Source: an uncultured Campylobacter sp.
Lineage (GTDB): Bacteria > Campylobacterota > Campylobacteria > Campylobacterales > Campylobacteraceae
Reading direction: 5' to 3'
NCBI RefSeq assembly: GCF_937997535.1
Contig: NZ_CALKTT010000026.1
Coordinates: forward strand, 1 to 36,847
Length of the DNA stretch: 36,847 bases
The notes beneath the pieces were generated by a model. The model searched no databases, was not told where the DNA came from, and was given only the letters and a program-made list of their open reading frames with translations. Positions 34,366 through 36,847 of the stretch are shown one piece after another. Position numbers and translations under genes: made by a program. Position 1 is the stretch's first letter. Each line of letters starts with the position of its first letter.

Positions 34366-34767
34366 ACCAAAAATAGATTAAAGCCAAATTCTACGCGCTC
34401 GCTCGCGGAAGGAAGCGGCAAAATTTTATAAAATTTAGGCGCTAAATTTAGAAATTTTATCGCGGCGCTAGCAAAACGCCGCCTAGATAAAAGGCCTCAA
34501 GGCGCGCGATCCGTCGCCGCAAACGACGCGAAGCGGGGGCGATGCGTAAATTTTAAAACCGAAGTCTGAGCGCGAAAACTAGCAACTGAGGCGCGGAACG
34601 GGCACAACCGCGCGAAAGCATAAAAGCCCGCAGCTACGCAAATTTGGCTGCTTTGCGCATACAAGCGCCGAATTGCAAAAACGAGCCGTCGCGCCCAAAC
34701 GTGCAAAAACAGGCGGTGCGGCGAAATATTAAAACGGCGGAATATTAAAATTTAATCATTATGCGTG
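34366..34767. other. Gene-free divergent region
   Basis: It lies between the der promoter and the promoter of the first transporter. The minus-strand ORF at 34497-34706 is Arg/Ala-rich, has no RBS and is rejected. Its middle is GC-rich with fewer RAATTY sites than other gene-free stretches. No RNA gene is recognised. Confidence 0.5.
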
Positions 34768-34773
34768 TATAAT
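34768..34773 (+). promoter_or_regulatory. Putative extended -10 box for the transporter pair
   Basis: TATAAT preceded by TG directly (TGTATAAT), 28 bases before the first transporter ATG. AAAGGGG is the RBS. Confidence 0.6.
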
Positions 34774-34795
34774 TCCGCAAATTTAAAGGGGCGCG

Positions 34796-35701
34796 ATGAA
34801 ATACGACAACTTCTTGCTGCGCCGCTTGGGCGCGTATTATACGCCGGCGGCGAGCTTTTACAACTCTCTTACGGGCGTTTTTGCCAAGCTTTTGGGCGCG
34901 CAAATTTCATCGCTTGAGGTCGTGCTCTTTCGCAATCTGCCCGGACTTTTGATCCTGCTTTATAAAATCAAGGCGCGTCCCCGTACGGCGCGCTTCGCAA
35001 ACAAAGGTGGTCATCCTTTTACGCTCGCGTTTCGCGGCATTATCGGGATTTTGGGGCTGATGGTATTTTTTTATAATGTCGCTAACATCAGCCTCGGCGA
35101 GGCATTTACTTTTCAAAAAACGGCACCCATTTGGACGGCGATCATTGCGTACTTTACTCTCGGCGAAAAATTCGGCACGATGGGCTGGTTCTCGGTCTGC
35201 TTGGGCTTTGTGGGCATCGTTTTGGTAATTCAGCCGCAGTTTGGCTTGCAGCCGAGCGATATTTTTGGAATTTTAAGCGGATTATTCGCCGCGATGGCGC
35301 TTACCTCCGTGCGCGGGCTGCGCAAATACTATAGCTCCGATACGATCATCCTCTCGGCGCTTCTTGCCGGCACGCTGATGCCCGTAGCGCTTATGATCGC
35401 GGCGGAATTTATATACGCGCCCGCGCTGAGCTTTATGCTTTGCAAATTTAAAATTCCAAACGCGCAGGGCTGGCTCTTTGCCGTGCTTCTGGGGCTGCTG
35501 GGGCTGTTTTATCAAACCTACGTCACCAAGGCCTACGCCGCGACGCGCAAAGCGGGCATAGTAGCTACGATCAGCTACACAGACATCATCTTTTCGACGC
35601 TATTTGGGCTGCTGCTAGGCGACGCCCTGCCCGGTTTCATGGCGCTTGGGGGCATGGCGCTCATCATCGTCGCGGGCGCGCTCGTCGCGAACAGAAAGTA
35701 G
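34796..35701 (+). CDS. EamA-family (DMT) transporter, first of a tandem pair
   Basis: This inner-membrane protein of the drug/metabolite transporter superfamily has 301 residues and about ten hydrophobic segments in two EamA halves (about 12-140 and 150-300). The pair of loops LGEAFTFQKTAPIWTAIIAY and AATRKAGIVATISYTDIIF mark the ends of the halves. The substrate is unknown; relatives export amino acids or metabolites. It lies six bases before a paralogue with the same landmarks, so the two arose by tandem duplication. Confidence 0.85.
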   Translation: MKYDNFLLRRLGAYYTPAASFYNSLTGVFAKLLGAQISSLEVVLFRNLPGLLILLYKIKARPRTARFANKGGHPFTLAFRGIIGILGLMVFFYNVANISLGEAFTFQKTAPIWTAIIAYFTLGEKFGTMGWFSVCLGFVGIVLVIQPQFGLQPSDIFGILSGLFAAMALTSVRGLRKYYSSDTIILSALLAGTLMPVALMIAAEFIYAPALSFMLCKFKIPNAQGWLFAVLLGLLGLFYQTYVTKAYAATRKAGIVATISYTDIIFSTLFGLLLGDALPGFMALGGMALIIVAGALVANRK

Positions 35702-35707
35702 CGCGCG

Positions 35708-36640
35708 ATGAAGCAGAAGCTTTACTCCGCGTTTTGGCTGAAACATCTGGGCGTTTATTACATGCTCGTAGCGAGCTTTTATTTCGCGCTAAACGGCGCG
35801 CTAGCCAAGGTCATGGCGGAGCGGATGAGCAGCGCCGAGATCGTGTTTTTCCGCAACGTCGTAGGCATCGCGATCGTGCTGTTTTCGCTACGGCGGGTAA
35901 AAAATCTTGGCCCGGGCGGCAAGCCGTGGCTGCTCGCGTTTCGCGGCTTTATCGGCAGCTGCGGTATCTTAGCGACCTTCTATAATATCGCTCACATCGA
36001 TCTTGGCACCGCTTTTACCTTCCAAAAGACGGCGCCCATTTTCACCGCGCTATTTTCGGCGTTTTTCTTAGGCGAAAAGCTAAGCTCCAAGGGTTGGTTT
36101 GCGATACTGCTCGGCTTTGGCGGGATTTTACTCGTCGTGCGCCCGCACATCGGCATCAGCGTAACCGATGCAGTGGGAATCTTCGGCGGCATGTGCGCGG
36201 GGCTTGCATACACGAGCGTGCGCGAGCTCCGCAAACACTACGCCACAAACCTCATCGTGCTAGTTTTCGTCTCGTCCGCTACCTTTCTAAGCGCGATGAT
36301 GATGGCTGCGGGTTGGGCGCTCGGTGATAGCGAGGTCAAAATTTTAGGGCTTTTCAGCGGAGCGGATTTAGCGAGGCTTGCTTACTTTAATCTACCGAGC
36401 CTGCTCGGCTGGGTGCTCGTGGCGCTTCTGGGCGTCAGCGGGATCTACTTTCAAATTTATATGACGCGCGCCTATGCCGCTTCGCGCAAAGCGGGCATCG
36501 TCGCTGCGATCAGCTACAGCGATATCCTCTTTAGCATGGCGCTCGGAATTATGCTAGGCGACCATCTGCCCGGTCCGATCGTGCTAGCGGGCATCGCGGT
36601 GGTGATTTTAAGTGGAATTTTAATCGCCCGCGAGCGCTAA
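35708..36640 (+). CDS. EamA-family (DMT) transporter, second of a tandem pair
   Basis: It has 310 residues with the same two-half EamA plan as the gene before it. Shared landmarks are YYMLVASFYFALNG (versus YYTPAASFYNSLTG), LGTAFTFQKTAPIFTALFSA, YTSVRELRKHYA, and RAYAASRKAGIVAAISYSDI. The two differ most in the loop after the seventh segment. The start follows the stop of the first gene by six bases with only a weak RBS, so coupling is likely. The pair might work as a heterodimer, as with small DMT pumps, but each is full length, so this is only a possibility. Confidence 0.85.
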   Translation: MKQKLYSAFWLKHLGVYYMLVASFYFALNGALAKVMAERMSSAEIVFFRNVVGIAIVLFSLRRVKNLGPGGKPWLLAFRGFIGSCGILATFYNIAHIDLGTAFTFQKTAPIFTALFSAFFLGEKLSSKGWFAILLGFGGILLVVRPHIGISVTDAVGIFGGMCAGLAYTSVRELRKHYATNLIVLVFVSSATFLSAMMMAAGWALGDSEVKILGLFSGADLARLAYFNLPSLLGWVLVALLGVSGIYFQIYMTRAYAASRKAGIVAAISYSDILFSMALGIMLGDHLPGPIVLAGIAVVILSGILIARER

Positions 36641-36793
36641 ATTTAAATTTAAAACCGATTCAAACGCGGTGCGAGGCTAAATTTAAATACGCACCAAGCC
36701 CGTGCCAAATTTCAGCGATATAAAAGTCTTAAAAAGCTAAGATTGCGATAAAGTTCTACGGCGTAGAAATATTTTTCGACGGATTTAAATTTT

Positions 36794-36847
36794 ATGCATT
36801 TTATCGGTATCGACATCGGTTCGACCTCATCAAAGGTCGCCGTTATG
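36794..36847 (+). CDS. Start of an activase-type ATPase gene (BadF/HgdC family), cut by window end
   Basis: Eighteen codons are visible: MHFIGIDIGSTSSKVAVM. The phosphate-binding loop GIDIGSTSSK at the very N-terminus is typical of the ASKHA-fold activases that energise 2-hydroxyacyl-CoA dehydratase-like enzymes (HgdC, BadF). Other ASKHA kinases share part of it, so the family call is moderate. The RBS is weak. Confidence 0.6.
   Translation, partial: MHFIGIDIGSTSSKVAVM

Noticed and set aside
34335..34421. Longer der reading frame from an upstream ATG
   Set aside because: It runs through the TATAAT promoter and lacks a RBS. The GTG with AAGGA gives the family's normal length.
34497..34706. 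Minus-strand ORF of 69 codons
   Set aside because: Arg/Ala-rich with no RBS, no domain and GC-driven lack of stops. It looks like chance.

Overview
The window looks like chromosome of a non-jejuni Campylobacter. Gene order supports this. The run ispDF - atypical response regulator - sulfate adenylyltransferase-like protein - pgpA matches the Cj1607-Cj1610 order known in C. jejuni, and der - aroK - trpS matches Cj0386-Cj0388. Base composition is far richer in GC than C. jejuni and nearer the oral species (C. gracilis, C. rectus/showae type). That species guess is inference; there is no rRNA here to test it.

Layout. 1-2,244: thiamine sulfur-carrier genes (thiF; thiS coupled to an ABC-F gene), separated by a gene-free stretch of about 0.9 kb. 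2,237-7,120: ABC-F ATPase, a two-gene unit of a secreted protein and a CDF metal exporter, and dapD. 7,219-11,064: one very large, AT-richer accessory gene, a candidate anti-phage protein with a possible nuclease domain. 11,258-12,283: secreted protein. 12,361-13,175: the densest repeat array. 13,180-21,148: mrp and thiC leftward; ispDF, regulator, ATP-sulfurylase-like gene and pgpA rightward. 21,691-25,874: a hydrolase, a three-gene unit of small proteins, and uvrB. 26,009-27,973: small accessory membrane-protein genes, including an overlapping 46-codon gene and a frameshifted gene. 28,394-34,334: one long leftward operon (der, an aroK fusion, trpS, a membrane protein, an ACT protein, a UPF0210 protein, a lipoprotein). 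34,796-36,640: two tandem EamA-type transporters. 36,794-end: the start of an activase-type ATPase gene.

The most striking signal is not a gene. Gene-free stretches are packed with the palindromic hexamer RAATTY. By hand count there are 37 copies between 12,361 and 13,175, and 37 of the 40 AATT tetramers there sit in the RAATTY context. RAATTY is the site methylated by CtsM that marks DNA for uptake in C. jejuni natural transformation. The same hexamers also occur in low-complexity insertions inside ispDF and the ATP-sulfurylase-like gene, and at a gene fusion point in aroK. I read the window as a genome in which an uptake or self-recognition word has accumulated in every tolerant position. 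That reading is inference and can be tested by counting.
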